Shown in pieces: positions 7,700 through 14,623 of a stretch of 20,419 nt of DNA. The number at the start of each line of letters is the position of its first letter. Within the stretch, counting starts at the first letter, position 1. A program made the translations under genes and the position numbers. The DNA comes from an uncultured Lachnospiraceae bacterium (GTDB lineage Bacteria > Bacillota > Clostridia > Lachnospirales > Lachnospiraceae). Under the pieces are notes generated by a model. It was not told where the DNA came from and ran no database searches. It worked only from the letters and a program-made list of their open reading frames with translations. Location: contig CAJJYZ010000039.1 in NCBI GenBank assembly GCA_905197485.1, positions 1 through 20,419 on the forward strand, in the 5' to 3' direction.

Positions 7700-8215
7700 T
7701 TACATTTTCTTAACTTCTTTGAAACTAATTTCAACTGGCGTTTCGCGGCCAAACAGCTCAACATTGATTATCAGACTCTGTTTCTGAGTATCCATCTTCT
7801 GAATTACTCCGACTGTTCCTTCCCACGCTCCGGCTGTTACAGTAACTGCATCACCCTCTGCGAAGTCAACAACAATCTCTTCCTTCTGAATACCGAGCGG
7901 AGCCATCTCTTCTTCTGTAAGCGGAACCGGCTTGGAGCCAGGTCCTACAAATCCTGTGACACCTCTCGTATTTCTTACGACATACCAGGTATCATCATTC
8001 ATAATCATGTGAATAAGAACGTATCCCGGAAACATTTTCTTTGCAACCGCTTTCTGAACTCCGTTCTTAAGCTCCACGACTTCCTGCATCGGAACTCTGA
8101 CCTCTAAAATCTGGTCTTCTAAGTGTCTGTTTTCAATTGTCTTATCAATATTGGCTTTTACTTTGTTCTCATACCCTGAATAAGTATGAACCACATACCA
8201 TTTTGCCTCTGACAT
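7700..8215 (-). CDS. nusG: Transcription termination/antitermination factor NusG
   Basis: A 171-residue protein starting MSEAKWYVVHTYSGYENKV, the usual first strand and helix of the NGN domain, with the FPGYVLIHM core and VGPGSKPVPL near residue 95. A KOW domain follows (GDAVTVTAGAWEGTVGVI, about 121-138). NusG binds the RNA polymerase clamp, affects pausing and processivity, and contacts ribosomal protein S10 or Rho. I chose the ATG at 8215: AAGGTGAG lies just upstream at proper spacing. An in-frame GTG at 8224 has no ribosome binding site. The gene follows secE after 33 bp in the conserved order. Confidence 0.97.
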   Translation of the reverse strand: MSEAKWYVVHTYSGYENKVKANIDKTIENRHLEDQILEVRVPMQEVVELKNGVQKAVAKKMFPGYVLIHMIMNDDTWYVVRNTRGVTGFVGPGSKPVPLTEEEMAPLGIQKEEIVVDFAEGDAVTVTAGAWEGTVGVIQKMDTQKQSLIINVELFGRETPVEISFKEVKKM

Positions 8216-8248
8216 AAAACTCACCTTTCATAAATCATTAAACAGTTG

Positions 8249-8455
8249 TTACTTTACCAATAAATCAATGCCGTATTTTACGACTACATCAATTACGGAT
8301 ATTAAAACTGCTAAAAATACTGAAGCTGCAACAACGGCTGATGTTTCTTTTGCAAGTGTTTTCTTGTCCGGCCAGATGATTTTCTTAAATTCTGCTTTAA
8401 GACCTTTAAACCAGCTCTTCTTCTGAGCTTTCTCTTTGCTGGATTTCTCGCCCAT
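8249..8455 (-). CDS. secE: Preprotein translocase subunit SecE
   Basis: A 68-residue protein with a charged cytoplasmic N-terminus, the amphipathic helix ending in KKIIWP (Trp28-Pro29, the hallmark of small SecE proteins) and a single transmembrane helix at about 38-58. SecE clamps SecY in the SecYEG channel. The ATG at 8455 has AAAGGA nine bases upstream. A GTG at 8473 would add six residues (VKGRDR) but lacks a good site. It lies between rpmG (27-bp gap) and nusG, as in most Firmicutes. Confidence 0.96.
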   Translation of the reverse strand: MGEKSSKEKAQKKSWFKGLKAEFKKIIWPDKKTLAKETSAVVAASVFLAVLISVIDVVVKYGIDLLVK

Positions 8456-8482
8456 TCTGTCACGTCCTTTCACTTCAAACGA

Positions 8483-8632
8483 TTATTTCGTTTCTTTGTG
8501 TAATGTGTGAGCTTTACAGAACTTACAATATTTTTTTGTTTCCATACGGTCCGGATGATTTTTCTTCTCCTTTGTCGTATTGTAGTTACGCTGTTTACAT
8601 TCTGTACATGCCAATGTTATCTTTGTGCGCAC
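8483..8632 (-). CDS. rpmG: 50S ribosomal protein L33, zinc-binding form
   Basis: A 49-residue protein that begins MRTKITLACTECKQRNYNTT with a GTG start and ends in HTLHKETK. Two cysteine pairs, CTEC and CKFC, form the C4 zinc site of the C+ form of L33. Typical L33 length is about 49-55 residues. The GTG at 8632 is preceded by AGGTGG at 5-base spacing; an ATG start would fall deep within the protein. It is the first gene of the secE-nusG-rplK-rplA operon, the common place for rpmG in Clostridia, about 100 nt downstream of the promoter. Confidence 0.95.
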   Translation of the reverse strand: MRTKITLACTECKQRNYNTTKEKKNHPDRMETKKYCKFCKAHTLHKETK

Positions 8633-8673
8633 AACTTCCACCTCGCTTCTTATAAACTTGTTTCTTAGTTACC

Positions 8674-8709
8674 GGTAGTTTGCGAGACTACCTAATTTTA
8701 GGCATAAAA
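8674..8709 (-). promoter_or_regulatory. Structured leader of the rpmG operon
   Basis: Between the promoter and rpmG the minus strand carries CCTAA-AA-TTAGG followed at once by GGTAGT-7nt-ACTACC (arms 8687-8692 and 8674-8679). The two hairpins share the GG dinucleotide, so they cannot both form fully. A run of eight T precedes them. This could be a leader-based control element, but I cannot assign it to a known class. Confidence 0.3.
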
Positions 8710-8736
8710 AAAAGACCTACTTCCATTCGCCCATAT

Positions 8737-8766
8737 ATCTTATCATATTTCTATCAGATTCGTCAA
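8737..8766 (-). promoter_or_regulatory. Sigma-A-type promoter of the rpmG-secE-nusG-rplK-rplA operon
   Basis: Minus-strand TTGACG (8761-8766) and TAAGAT (8737-8742) are separated by 18 bp. The -35 box overlaps the last codons of the DUF2752 gene. The predicted start near 8730 gives a leader of about 100 nt before the rpmG GTG. Confidence 0.6.
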
Positions 8767-9119
8767 GCACTAATATTTCTCACAATTCCAAATATCACAA
8801 GCGCACATATATAAACGATAAGCGCCCTTTCATTCCACTTCGGGATTCTACGCTCCTTATAAGACAATACGGATAGGTATCCCAATTCTAACAAGAAAAA
8901 CGAACCTGTCAGGAACAAAAACGGGTTCGCTTGATACGCCTGTGAAAAATCAAGTTCCAGAAGATTCCACATCATCGTCGTAATCCCGCATCCCGGACAT
9001 CTCCATCCCGTCATCTTGTGAAACATGCAGGGAATCGCCGTTCCGCCTGCTCTTAACCACACATAATAAGCAATCCCCACACATATGACGCCAATCCATA
9101 CTTTCAGTATGTTCTTCAT
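8763..9119 (-). CDS. DUF2752 family small membrane protein
   Basis: A 118-residue protein with three hydrophobic segments (about 5-25, 60-80 and 98-115). Between the first two lies the family hallmark: Cys31, TGWRCPGCG with Cys41 and Cys44, and the ITTMMWNLLELDFSQAYQANPF region. The cysteine layout might bind a metal or be redox active, but no function is established for DUF2752. AGGAAG precedes the ATG. It starts 5 bp after the stop of the DUF4234 gene, so the two are surely cotranscribed. Downstream, its 3' end overlaps the -35 box of the ribosomal operon promoter. Confidence 0.85.
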   Translation of the reverse strand: MKNILKVWIGVICVGIAYYVWLRAGGTAIPCMFHKMTGWRCPGCGITTMMWNLLELDFSQAYQANPFLFLTGSFFLLELGYLSVLSYKERRIPKWNERALIVYICALVIFGIVRNISA

Positions 9120-9124
9120 GCTTC

Positions 9125-9454
9125 CTAAATCGCCTTGTTAATCGTATCCTGTGCCAGACAGTAATTTACAATTGAAAGCCCTAAGAAGCTCAGAATCAGA
9201 TATAAAATCCCGGAACTTCCAATCTTGTTTTTGATACGGTCGCATTTCTCTCCCACCTTGTACCACCAGTAGAGATAATAAATACCACAGGTCACAAATC
9301 CTAATAAGACTACGACCACACCGGACGTATCCTGCGTATCTCCGGATAGATAATTCACCTCGTCATTTATCTTAACCATCCAATAGATGTTATAAATACC
9401 ACAAGTGATGATTGAAAAAATAACCGCTAACGGTATGCTTCTTTTTACTATCAT
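9125..9454 (-). CDS. DUF4234 family small membrane protein
   Basis: A 109-residue membrane protein with three hydrophobic segments. It has an internal duplication: ITCGIYNIYWMVKI (about 16-29) and VTCGIYYLYWWYKV (about 54-67), the DUF4234 hallmark. The third segment (about 83-100) is unrelated. I start it at the ATG at 9454 (MIVKRSIPL), which has GGGAGG five bases upstream. The frame opens further to 9478 but without a ribosome binding site. It is first in a two-gene unit with the DUF2752 gene. The function is unknown; an envelope role is a guess from topology. Confidence 0.82.
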   Translation of the reverse strand: MIVKRSIPLAVIFSIITCGIYNIYWMVKINDEVNYLSGDTQDTSGVVVVLLGFVTCGIYYLYWWYKVGEKCDRIKNKIGSSGILYLILSFLGLSIVNYCLAQDTINKAI

Positions 9455-9491
9455 AGTATCCTCCCTTTTCTTCTGCAAATCAGTTTCTCCT

Positions 9492-9520
9492 ATTGTACAT
9501 GAAATCTTCTGTCTTGTATA
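9492..9520 (-). promoter_or_regulatory. Probable promoter of the DUF4234-DUF2752 pair
   Basis: Minus-strand TATACA (9515-9520) and TACAAT (9492-9497) with exactly 17 bp between them, about 38 bp before the DUF4234 ATG. The -35 box matches 4 of 6 consensus positions and the -10 box 5 of 6. Confidence 0.4.
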
Positions 9521-9633
9521 TACATTTTCTTTAAATCTTTCGCTTTTCTATGTTGTTATAATGCATTTGGAAATTTTTCTATGAAACCGGGAGTTGAGAG
9601 GTATTCTATGAAAGCGCATCCAACTGATTTTTC

Positions 9634-9675
9634 AAAAAGAACGAATACTCTAAGCCGGGAGTACTCGTTCTTTTT
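9634..9675 (-). terminator. Strong terminator of the double-cubane reductase gene
   Basis: A 14-bp stem (arms 9637-9650 and 9659-9672, one G-U pair on the minus strand) with an 8-nt loop, flanked by A and T runs that extend it to 17 bp. It begins 18 bp after the reductase stop. On the plus strand the wobble pair becomes an A-C mismatch, so the stem is best in the minus-strand RNA, though it may act both ways. Confidence 0.85.
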
Positions 9676-9692
9676 TAGAATTAGGTCTTATA

Positions 9693-10841
9693 TTACAGCA
9701 TCTCGAGGAATGCGGTAATTCTTGTATTTAACTGTCCGATATCTGCCTGTGAATAATCAGTCTCCACCGCAATATACGGAATCCCTTTTCCGTTGACATG
9801 TCTGCGGATTGCAAGAGACTCCACATTATATGTATGACATGCCTGAAGCGTCATCTCCACCACGCCGTCTACCTGATATTCTTCCAGCAGCCTGTCCATC
9901 AATTCAAACCGGTTCTTGTCCGGCGTCATAACGGAACATCCGATGTTCAGGTAACGTCTTGCAATCGCATCATAGATGTCCTCTGCATTTTCATCTACCA
10001 TCTTGTCAATAGATTTTGCACCTCCGCAGTTCTCGTATGCAACTACAACGCCGCCGTTATCTTCCACCGCACGAATAACTTTCTCTGTAGCTCCTCCAAT
10101 CGGACATCCTGTAATAAGAATACGCGGTTTTTTTCCAACATTCTTTCCTTCCGCATATTCCTTCTCAATCTTCTCGACAATCGCCTCTACTTCACCTGGA
10201 ATCAACGTTCTGTCATGTTTAAATGTACTTCCATATAAGACTTTGAATAAGTCATATCCCATAATCGGAGCCGGATTGTGATGCATGAGTTCATATAACT
10301 TCTTCAAAGACTTCCTTGCCTCATTCTCTGTCTTACACGCCTCACGAATCGCTTCCTCTGTGATGGTTACGTCAAATTTCTTCTCCAAATACTCTTTAAA
10401 ACGGATAATTTCTCCCCTCCAAAGCGGGAGCGCTTCTTCTCTCTGTGTGTTCGGGAGCTCCATCACAAACACATCTTTAAATTCAGACATATATTCATAC
10501 ATCTTCTTCTTTCCATCACATGTAGTCTCTCCTACTACCACATCAGAAAAATAGAAAAACGGACACTTGTCGGTCTTTGCGAATCCATAACTTGATTTAA
10601 TCAGCGGACATAGATTCTTCGGAAGTTCTTTCTCTGCCTCCGGAATTGTCTCATCTGATGTCGAGCAAAGACTCACCGTTGCCGCTCCCATTGCCATCGC
10701 AATCTCTTTCGGGAAATAGGTGCAATAAGAACCTACCACCGGAATCCCTTTATCTTTTACCTCTTTAATTGCTAAAAATGATTTCTTGCGCTGTTCTGCA
10801 AACTCTTCAAATACTTCCGGCAGATTTTTGATAATCTCCAT
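9693..10841 (-). CDS. Double-cubane-cluster anaerobic reductase (HgdB/YjiM-like)
   Basis: A 382-residue member of the 2-hydroxyacyl-CoA dehydratase family, of the single-subunit type known as double-cubane-cluster proteins, which carry an [8Fe-9S] cofactor and reduce small molecules with ATP-driven electrons from an HgdC-like activator. Seen: ten cysteines, including Cys40 (VGSYCTYFP), Cys78, Cys93 (DKCPFFYF), Cys108 (TTCDGKKKMYEYM), Cys246 (TGCPIGG), Cys272 (ENCGG) and Cys335 (QACHTY). I cannot say from sequence which ones ligate the cluster. The start is the ATG at 10841, with AAGGAGGAG seven bases upstream; the ATG at 10859 lacks a site and its codons form that site. No activator or partner subunit lies beside it. 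The physiological substrate is unknown. It ends in a strong terminator and is probably monocistronic. Confidence 0.88.
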   Translation of the reverse strand: MEIIKNLPEVFEEFAEQRKKSFLAIKEVKDKGIPVVGSYCTYFPKEIAMAMGAATVSLCSTSDETIPEAEKELPKNLCPLIKSSYGFAKTDKCPFFYFSDVVVGETTCDGKKKMYEYMSEFKDVFVMELPNTQREEALPLWRGEIIRFKEYLEKKFDVTITEEAIREACKTENEARKSLKKLYELMHHNPAPIMGYDLFKVLYGSTFKHDRTLIPGEVEAIVEKIEKEYAEGKNVGKKPRILITGCPIGGATEKVIRAVEDNGGVVVAYENCGGAKSIDKMVDENAEDIYDAIARRYLNIGCSVMTPDKNRFELMDRLLEEYQVDGVVEMTLQACHTYNVESLAIRRHVNGKGIPYIAVETDYSQADIGQLNTRITAFLEML

Positions 10842-10964
10842 TTCTTTCTCCTCCTTCATCCTGACAAAGTCTCTTTTATCAGCATATCACAATCCCCAAA
10901 ATGCTCCTAATTGAAAATTATAATAAGAAAGAAATATTTATAGATTTTATCTATGTATCAGTCT

Positions 10965-12167
10965 CTATTTGCCCTCCTTTGTAATCAGTTTCTTATATGC
11001 CGCATCCATACCAATTGCGCCAAGAGGCGCTGTAATCAAAATTGCAAGCACCGCAACCGACAGCACCATTTTCCCGCATGGAAGTCCCAGTGACAGCGGA
11101 ACGGAACCGATTGCTGCCTGCACCGTTGCTTTTGGCAAATATGCAATCACGCAAAACATCCGTTCCTTCCAATTCAATTGAGTTCCGAGCATACATAGAA
11201 CAACTCCAAGCGCACGAACTGATAAGGCAAGAAATATCATAAAAACTGCTGCAATTCCTGCTTCTGCCGTATAACTGATATCGACGGCAGCACCGACGAG
11301 AACAAACAATATCACTTCCGCGGCAATCCACAGCTTACCGAATTTCTCAGAAAGCCGTTTTGTTACAGAAGGCACGCACTTTATCTTCAGCATACATGCC
11401 ATCGCCACAACCGCCAAAAGTCCGGATATCGCCACCTTGCATTCCAGCCATGTCTCGATTGCCACAAGGATAAAAGAAATCCCCAGTACAAGAATGACTT
11501 TTGTACTGTTTCGTACATAGCAATGATGCTCATACATCCTTTCAAAGAATAAACTTAAAAACCATCCTGTCACCGCCCCCAAAAAGACTCCCAGAATAAT
11601 CGAAACAGGGACGTCTAAGAAAGCGCTGATTTCTGCAGTCCCGCCTTGCGCCATACTGACAAACGTTGTGAATAACACAATCACAAAAATATCATCACAG
11701 GAAGCTCCCGCCAGTATCATCTGTGGAATACTCTTCTCTGTTCCGTATTTACCTTCTATGAGCTGTACCATTCTTGGAACGACTACTGCCGGAGAAACCG
11801 CTCCTAAAACGGCTCCCATAACTAATGCTTCCACATGGTTTACTCCGAGAAGTATCGGCGCGAATATGAAAAATGCAAGTATTTCAAAACTTGCAGGCAC
11901 ACATGCCATCAAAACCGCCGGCCTTCCAACCTTCTTCAAGTCTCCCAAATCAAGCGATAACCCCGCTTTTAACAAAATAATAATAAGCGCCATTTTCCGC
12001 AAGTCTGCAGAAATAGCCAAAATAGACGGGTCCAAAAAGTCCAATACATATGGTCCCAAAACAATTCCGGTTATTAACATTCCGATAATCCGAGGAAGTT
12101 TCAACCGCTGACAGATAGCTGCCATAGCAAGTCCTACCAAAAATATAAGCGCCAATGATGTCAACAT
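10965..12167 (-). CDS. Cation:proton antiporter (Na+/H+ exchanger family)
   Basis: A 400-residue protein with about 12 hydrophobic segments, matching the Na+/H+ exchanger fold (PF00999). Visible motifs: the N-terminal RLKLPRIIGMLITGIVLGP (about 21-39), GAVSPAVVVPRM (about 122-133) and Cys157-Asp158-Asp159 in ILAGASCDDIFVIV. The Asp-Asp pair in the transport-site helix is typical of electrogenic CPA2-like exchangers, whereas CPA1 proteins have Asn-Asp. It would extrude Na+ or K+ in exchange for protons; ion preference cannot be read here. There is no C-terminal TrkA-N domain, in contrast to KefC-type proteins. AAAGGAGA precedes the ATG. It follows the nuclease gene after 23 bp and may be cotranscribed with it. 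Confidence 0.9.
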   Translation of the reverse strand: MLTSLALIFLVGLAMAAICQRLKLPRIIGMLITGIVLGPYVLDFLDPSILAISADLRKMALIIILLKAGLSLDLGDLKKVGRPAVLMACVPASFEILAFFIFAPILLGVNHVEALVMGAVLGAVSPAVVVPRMVQLIEGKYGTEKSIPQMILAGASCDDIFVIVLFTTFVSMAQGGTAEISAFLDVPVSIILGVFLGAVTGWFLSLFFERMYEHHCYVRNSTKVILVLGISFILVAIETWLECKVAISGLLAVVAMACMLKIKCVPSVTKRLSEKFGKLWIAAEVILFVLVGAAVDISYTAEAGIAAVFMIFLALSVRALGVVLCMLGTQLNWKERMFCVIAYLPKATVQAAIGSVPLSLGLPCGKMVLSVAVLAILITAPLGAIGMDAAYKKLITKEGK

Positions 12168-12190
12168 AGTATTCTCCTTTTACTCGCTCC

Positions 12191-13069
12191 CTACTTCTGC
12201 GGGATTGCATATTTACAAAAGTACTTTTTTGCCTCTTCCATACTCATAGAAAATCTGCGCATCAACTTACTCACAATCTGCTCCTCCGTTTTTTTCTCCT
12301 CTAAATTATCCAAAATCAAAGCGCGTACTCCTTCTTCTCTTCCTTCTTCTCTCCCATCATTCCACAGCATTCTTCCTAGTTCTGTCATTCGTATTACCTC
12401 CTTTACATTTTCCAAATCCTCATGATTTAAAAATTTTGTCGCAAATGCATACAAAATAGCTTCCATTTTTCTGATTTCTTCTAAATTAAATTTCGTATGT
12501 AAATTTTTTACAATTTCAAGTCCTTGTATAATTCGCTCCTTTTGCTCCATTTTCCCAGATAAAAGAGGGGATAAAAGAACTGGCATAACATCTTTTCTTT
12601 CCACATTTTCCAAATTCATCTTCTGAATATTCTCAAATACTTCATCCGCACTTTCATCTTTCAAACGTATAACCCGAACACGATAAACATTAATCCCTTC
12701 TTTCAATTCACTTTGTAAAATCTTTGTCTTTGCCGAACACAAAACGCAAGTTACTATTTCTACTTCATATGCTCTGCTTGTAGATGCCTCGTATTCCCGA
12801 AATCTTCTCAGGTCGTCTTTTGTGATACTATCACTTTCAAATTCAAAATGATACCACAAACCACTGTCCATCTCATATAAAAAGTCCTGATACATTTTTC
12901 TCGCTTCCAAATGTATAATCTCTGTCGGTGCAACGCGTTTTATCTTCTCCGATACTCCTACATACTGTAGCAACTCTTCTCCAAAAAACTGCGCCGCTGT
13001 CTTCATTGTCAAGTCTTCAAGATGTTCATAATCATCTTTCAAACATCTTACTTTCACTTCTTCTTTCAT
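12191..13069 (-). CDS. Rpn/YhgA-like PD-(D/E)XK nuclease family protein
   Basis: A 292-residue soluble protein resembling the Rpn (recombination-promoting nuclease, formerly 'putative transposase') families common in gut Firmicutes. Seen: an N-terminal domain (about 20-140) with an acidic core strand YEMDSGLWYHFEFES where the nuclease Asp and Glu are expected, then LRRFREYEA and a hydrophobic strand VEIVTCVL. The C-terminal tail has the usual GREEGREEGVRALILDNLE repeat and a helical end. The expected Lys or Gln two residues after the Glu is Ser here, so catalysis is uncertain. AGGAGG stands four bases before the ATG and an extended -10 promoter lies upstream. It has no IS ends around it. It precedes the antiporter gene by 23 bp. 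Confidence 0.7.
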   Translation of the reverse strand: MKEEVKVRCLKDDYEHLEDLTMKTAAQFFGEELLQYVGVSEKIKRVAPTEIIHLEARKMYQDFLYEMDSGLWYHFEFESDSITKDDLRRFREYEASTSRAYEVEIVTCVLCSAKTKILQSELKEGINVYRVRVIRLKDESADEVFENIQKMNLENVERKDVMPVLLSPLLSGKMEQKERIIQGLEIVKNLHTKFNLEEIRKMEAILYAFATKFLNHEDLENVKEVIRMTELGRMLWNDGREEGREEGVRALILDNLEEKKTEEQIVSKLMRRFSMSMEEAKKYFCKYAIPQK

Positions 13070-13121
13070 CCTACCTCCTGACTAAGCGGACAAGAGACTA
13101 TCAGCATCTGTAATTACTGCT

Positions 13122-13130
13122 ATTATAGCA
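13122..13130 (-). promoter_or_regulatory. Extended -10 promoter of the nuclease-antiporter unit
   Basis: The minus strand reads TGCTATAAT, a perfect TATAAT (13122-13127) with the TGn extension, about 52 bp before the ATG at 13069. I see no good -35 box at 17 bp, which is usual for extended -10 promoters. Confidence 0.5.
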
Positions 13131-13329
13131 TATCAAGTGATGCTCCGCTCCATTTTCTTTTGTAATCATGTGAACCGTTCCATAGTTTATGTTCTCGAAA
13201 CACCTGCCCGATATAGGCGGAATGTAAGTTAGAATTACTTACATAAGAATTTGAGACAATTAAGAATTTTAAAATATTTATCTGATAGTCTTTCTATCAC
13301 TATAGCAGATACTATAACATATCTCTGCT
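13131..13329. other. Non-coding spacer with two inverted repeats
   Basis: No credible gene lies in this AT-rich spacer between the nuclease promoter and the terminator of the MFS pseudogene. It holds a perfect 8-bp inverted repeat with a 7-nt gap (ATGTAAGT at 13222-13229, ACTTACAT at 13237-13244). Just to the right is an imperfect one built on TATCTG and CAGATA. Either could be a protein-binding site or a decayed element end; I cannot choose. Confidence 0.4.
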
Positions 13330-13363
13330 TAAAATAAAAGAGAGAAGCTTTCCACTTCTCCCT
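13330..13363 (-). terminator. Terminator of the M20-MFS operon
   Basis: A 9-bp stem with one G-U pair (arms 13355-13363 and 13339-13347, 7-nt loop) is followed on the minus strand by TTTTATTTT. It begins two bases after the stop codon of the second MFS gene and closes the M20-MFS-MFS operon. Confidence 0.7.
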
Positions 13364-13364
13364 C

Positions 13365-14600
13365 CTATCTTATCCGTATTTTTCTTTGTTCTACAAAACA
13401 GAGAAGAATACATAGCATTGTGCAAATCATCATGCAAAAACAAAGTGGCCAAATCACATCATAATTTCCTGTTACGTCAAACAATATAGATACCAACAAT
13501 GTTCCGATTCCCCCACCAAAGCGATTCACAGAAACTACGACTCCATATACATCTGCGTAATTATGCTGTACAAAAAGCGTACCTGTCAAAAGTGTCGGAA
13601 GCATAGATGTGATTCCTGATGTCAATCCAAAGAAAATAATAATTCCCAACAGCATTTTTTCGTGTCCTGCAAATATAAAACATATAAATGCAATTGCCCC
13701 AACAACGCAATTATATACAGCCGCAACTTTCACCCCAAAGTAATCCACCATCCAGCCAAGCAGCAGCTTTCCCGCAACTCCGACAAACATATATGCAGAC
13801 ACTACGCCTGCAGCCAGGCTTGGCGAATAATGCAAATCCATCAGATATGTCGGTAATTGAAGCGCTGCTCCATTCGCAAAAGTCATACAGAAAATTCCTA
13901 TAAGAAACAACACATAGATACTCTGTTTTCTCTGCTTACCGTCTATTCGTTTTTCAGATTTTTTTGTTTTCTTTTCTTCTATAACACTTCCATATGGGGA
14001 TTCCCCGATTTCTGACGGATGTGTACGGATAATAATCGCTGTAACCGGGACACAAATCACAAAAATAAATATTCCCATTACCTTATCCGAACTTCTCCAT
14101 CCAAATTCTGAAATCAAATATTCTACACAAGGACTGAAAATCACTCCACCGATACTACTCCCAATTGCAGCCACACTCATTGCAAAACCACGTTTCTTTG
14201 AAAACTACGCTGTCAATAAAATCGAAATCGGAAGAAGAGTACTTCCTGTGAAAAAAATTCCTTTCAAAAACGCCAATACAAGCATCCACCAAATATTCGG
14301 GCATATGGCTCGGAGAAAACAACAAATCGCAGTTCCGCTCAATGCCAACGGCAAAAGAATCCTGGCACTTTTTCTTCGATATAGTCTTCCCCATATCGGT
14401 GCCGATGTAACAGCGCTTATCGTAATACAAATGCTTTGCATCGTAATCAGAGAACGAGGAACCTGTAATTCTTTCCAAATCGGAACAACATAAAGATTAC
14501 TAACAGACATCACAAACGCCTGCACAACCATATTCAAGACAAAACAGACTATGAGAATATACCATGCATAGTGTATCTTCTTTTCCGCTTTGTTTTTCAT
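13365..14600 (-). pseudogene. MFS transporter interrupted by one in-frame amber codon
   Basis: A paralogue of the neighbouring MFS carrier (14624-15883), reading in one frame for 411 codons but with a TAG at 14205-14207. Before the stop: MKNKAEKKIHYAWYILIV through GSTLLPISILLTA. After it: FSKKRGFAMSVAAIGSSIGG and on to the normal C-terminus, MICTMLCILLCFVEQ. The intact copy has ...ILLTIWFQKSRGLAISIASIGSS, so TAG stands exactly at a conserved Trp (TGG), a single G-to-A change. There are no frameshifts and the rest keeps carrier motifs such as RFGGGIGTLLVS. TAG also ends rplK, the ABC ATPase and this gene itself, so it is a true stop. The lesion is probably recent. The product would be a truncated four-segment fragment of 131 residues; a restart at the ATG at 14180 is possible but would lack the N-terminal half. 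The ribosome binding site (GAAGGG) is intact. Confidence 0.88.
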
Positions 14601-14623
14601 AGCATCCCTTCTCTTTCGTATCC

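Noticed and set aside
8213..8224. GTG at 8224 as the nusG start
   Set aside because: No ribosome binding site stands before it; AAGGTGAG is placed correctly for the ATG at 8215.
8456..8473. GTG at 8473 as the secE start
   Set aside because: No good ribosome binding site upstream; the ATG at 8455 has AAAGGA at suitable distance.
9581..9718. A 45-codon plus-strand frame starting MKPGVERYS
   Set aside because: It runs through the terminator hairpin and into the 3' end of the reductase gene, and has only a weak ribosome binding site. No sign of coding selection.
10920..10960. ATAGAT/ATCTAT hairpin after the antiporter gene as a terminator
   Set aside because: Only a short all A/T-rich stem without a clean T-run; too weak to call.
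13365..14180. A separate 271-residue MFS gene starting at the ATG at 14180
   Set aside because: It would lack the first four membrane segments and has no ribosome binding site. The sequence upstream is in frame and homologous, so it is the 3' part of the broken gene.
14205..14207. TAG in the MFS gene read as pyrrolysine or as another recoded amber codon
   Set aside because: TAG ends rplK, the ABC ATPase gene and this same MFS gene at normal lengths, and the paralogue has plain Trp at the site. A nonsense change explains it best.
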